Below are positions 56,783 to 64,000 of a stretch of DNA of 64,000 nucleotides, in pieces (positions within the stretch are counted from its first letter, which is position 1; every line of letters starts with the position of its first letter). Below the pieces are notes generated by a model. That model saw only the letters and a program-made list of their open reading frames with translations. It did no database searches and had not been told where the DNA came from. The position numbers and the translations under genes were made by a program. Origin of the DNA: Rhodococcus tukisamuensis NBRC 100609 (GTDB taxonomy: Bacteria > Actinomycetota > Actinomycetes > Mycobacteriales > Mycobacteriaceae); assembly GCF_001894985.1 (NCBI RefSeq), contig NZ_BCXG01000007.1, positions 226,667-290,666 of the forward strand, written 5' to 3'.

Positions 56783-60820
<4,038 letters not shown>

Positions 60821-60863
60821 TCGCACCTGATCCTGTGGTCTAGGTAGATCGCACAGAGCGCGG

Positions 60864-60900
60864 ACGGCGGGCTCGGGACGTCTCGTCTCGAGCCCGCCGT
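60864..60900 (+). terminator. Terminator after aconitase
   Basis: A 17-base-pair stem (60864-60880 with 60884-60900, one G-U pair) closes a TCT loop after the acnA stop. It probably limits read-through into acnR, which starts 29 bases later. Confidence 0.75.
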
Positions 60901-60928
60901 TCCCGTTCGGTACGAAAGGATGTCGGCT

Positions 60929-61495
60929 GTGCCCAAGGTCAGCGAGGACCACCTCGCAGCACGACGGAGCCAGATACTCGACGGCTCCCGGCGGTGCTTC
61001 GCGGAGTACGGCTACGAGGGCGCCACTGTGCGCCGACTGGAGGAGGAAACCGGGCTCTCGCGCGGCGCCATCTTCCACCATTTCAAGGACAAGGACGGGC
61101 TGTTCCTGGCGCTGGCCCACGAGGATGCCCGCAGGATGGCGGACGTGGCGGCCGAGCAAGGCCTGGTCCAGGTGATGCGCGACATGCTCGCGCAGCCCGA
61201 GCAGTTCGACTGGCTCGGCACCCGCCTGGAGATCGCGCGGCGGCTGCGCACCGACCCGGAGTTCGCCCGGGACTGGACGCAGCACAGCGCGGAACTGACC
61301 CAGGCCACGGTCAGCCGGCTCGAACGCCAGAAGTCGGCGGGACGGCTGCGCGACGACCTGCCGACCGAGGTGCTGCTCGGCTACCTCGATCTGGTGCTCG
61401 ACGGTCTGATCGCGCGGATCGCGTCCGGGCATGCGACCGAGAACCTTTCCGCGGTACTCGATCTCGTGGAGGAATCGGTGCGGCGCCGGGACTGA
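60929..61495 (+). CDS. acnR: TetR family repressor of aconitase, AcnR
   Basis: A 188-residue TetR protein, equivalent to Rv1474c and C. glutamicum AcnR. The HTH reads FAEYGYEGATVRRLEEETGLSRGAIFHHFKDK. The start PKVSEDHLAARRSQIL resembles the mycobacterial protein. GTG 60929 has AAAGG nine bases upstream; an ATG at 60920 sits directly on that site. It lies just after acnA, and the matching operator is present upstream of acnA. Confidence 0.92.
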   Translation: MPKVSEDHLAARRSQILDGSRRCFAEYGYEGATVRRLEEETGLSRGAIFHHFKDKDGLFLALAHEDARRMADVAAEQGLVQVMRDMLAQPEQFDWLGTRLEIARRLRTDPEFARDWTQHSAELTQATVSRLERQKSAGRLRDDLPTEVLLGYLDLVLDGLIARIASGHATENLSAVLDLVEESVRRRD

Positions 61496-61533
61496 ACTCG
61501 ACGTCTCCTTCAGCCGCCGACGGGCGGGGTGAG

Positions 61534-61752
61534 TCACGCCATCCGGTGTCGATTCGCCCCGCCCCGCCCGCGCAACACGACCCCGGACTCGGTCAGCACG
61601 GTGCGGATGAAGCCGTACGAACGGCCGGTGGCCTCGGCGAGGCTTCGGATGCTCTCACCGCGCGTGTAGCGGTCCCGCAGGTCCCGCTGCAGGGCATCGC
61701 GAGTCGCGCCGGTTATCCGGGTTCCCTTGCGAAGCGGATCGGGTCCTGCCAT
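61534..61752 (-). CDS. Small helix-turn-helix protein (Rv1473A-like)
   Basis: A 72-residue DNA-binding protein. The HTH is SIRSLAEATGRSYGFIRTVLTESG. It matches the position of Rv1473A beside acnR in M. tuberculosis. No effector domain is present, so it may act as a nucleoid or accessory regulator. Confidence 0.8.
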   Translation of the reverse strand: MAGPDPLRKGTRITGATRDALQRDLRDRYTRGESIRSLAEATGRSYGFIRTVLTESGVVLRGRGGANRHRMA

Positions 61753-61841
61753 CGACGACCTCCAGGCGAGCCTGCGAGTGTTCGGTCAGCAGTTCCAGGC
61801 TAGCCACCACGCCCGGGTCACGGCAACGACCCGCGCGCCCG

Positions 61842-62270
61842 TCAGCCCTGCTCGATGTACGACTCGAGCTGGTCACGTTCGCACTGCAGCTCGTCGATCC
61901 GGCTCTTCACCACGTCACCGATGCTGACGATGCCGAGCAGCCGGCCGTCCTCGACCACCGGCAGGTGCCGGATCCGCCGTTCGGTCATGGTCTCGGCGAG
62001 GCTGTCCAAGCTGTCGGTGGGCAGGCAGGTGAACACCGAGGCCGCCATGATGTCGGCGACCCGGGCGCCGAGCACCTCCGCGCCGCGCTCGTGGATCTGG
62101 CGCACCACGTCGCGTTCGGACACGATGCCGACCATCGCGCCGTTCTCGACCACCACCAGGGCGCCGACGTTGCGCCGGGCAAGTTCCGCGATCAGCCCGC
62201 CGACCGACAACCCCGGGCCCACCGTCGACACCGCCGCGCCCTTACGCCGTAACACATCCGCGATTCGCAT
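61842..62270 (-). CDS. CBS domain-containing protein
   Basis: A 142-residue protein made of two CBS motifs (GIVSERDVVRQIHERG near 48-63 and GIVSIGDVVKSRIDEL near 112-127) with RIRHLPVV between them. Such pairs bind adenine nucleotides. It stands alone, so its target is unknown. Confidence 0.88.
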   Translation of the reverse strand: MRIADVLRRKGAAVSTVGPGLSVGGLIAELARRNVGALVVVENGAMVGIVSERDVVRQIHERGAEVLGARVADIMAASVFTCLPTDSLDSLAETMTERRIRHLPVVEDGRLLGIVSIGDVVKSRIDELQCERDQLESYIEQG

Positions 62271-62380
62271 CTGGACACACCGACCCGTCCGCTCTCGACT
62301 ACCCGCCAGATGATCATAGGCAGGCAGTCGAGCCGGACGGAACCGTCGGGCGCCGCGGATGTCACGGCAGCCCCGGGCGC

Positions 62381-64000
<1,620 letters not shown>

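Overview
The window is very G+C-rich DNA from a mycolic-acid-containing actinobacterium (order Mycobacteriales). Rhodococcus or a close relative is the best guess, and the genus is inferred. The main evidence is two gene blocks known from Mycobacterium tuberculosis. One is the Rv2133c-Rv2141c neighbourhood (uppP, lppL, pyrD, an M20 peptidase). The other is the Rv1473-Rv1497 neighbourhood in reverse (ABC-F, acnR, acn, ripA, moxR1, fabG1-inhA, hemH, SPFH/NfeD, mutAB, meaB). The fabG1-inhA pair points to FAS-II and mycolate synthesis.

Layout. 1-678: 5' end of a minus-strand NRPS beginning with a condensation domain, cut by the left edge. 819-13917: the Rv2133c-Rv2141c block, interrupted by an aldo/keto-reductase-like gene, a flavin/F420-type oxidoreductase and a heme-acquisition set (hmuO, hmuT, hmuU, hmuV) behind a DtxR/IdeR-type iron box. 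14105-14190: tRNA-Leu(GAG) with a strong terminator. 14.2-22.4 kb: accessory metabolism (subtilase, zinc-ribbon SDR, saccharopine-dehydrogenase-like enzyme, lysoplasmalogenase, CoA transferase, OsmC, nucleoside hydrolase). This stretch also carries two copies of an unrecognised structured RNA-like element at about 17.2 and 19.3 kb.

22.4-33.2 kb is the most interesting region. It holds an epsilon-poly-lysine-synthetase-type (Pls) membrane NRPS, three paralogous BPL_N / class-I-glutaminase-fold proteins with intact Cys-His-Glu residues (two with twin-arginine-like signals, one without), an acyltransferase-3-like membrane protein and a large divergent LuxR/LAL ATPase regulator. Four of these genes overlap or abut, so they form a translationally coupled operon. 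I infer a system that makes and processes an amino-acid homopolymer or a related small product. The substrate looks basic from the adenylation pocket, but the product is unknown.

33.2-64 kb is the Rv1473-Rv1497 block. Class C beta-lactamase-like lipoprotein, meaB, mutB and mutA provide propionate/methylmalonyl-CoA handling. NfeD and SPFH proteins follow. An insertion at 43.2-49.0 kb carries a TIGR00027-type methyltransferase, an HTH protein, a glycosidase remnant, a TetR plus glutamine-synthetase-like pair with an operator between them, and an F420-type oxidoreductase. Next come hemH, inhA, fabG1, a VWA/DUF58/MoxR trio and a RipA-type peptidoglycan hydrolase. The block ends with aconitase, which has an AcnR operator upstream and acnR downstream, a small HTH protein, a CBS protein and an ABC-F ATPase cut by the right edge.

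Many plus- and minus-strand genes start 6-8 bases after a TAnnnT -10 box, which suggests leaderless transcripts. I see no CRISPR array, insertion sequence or phage.
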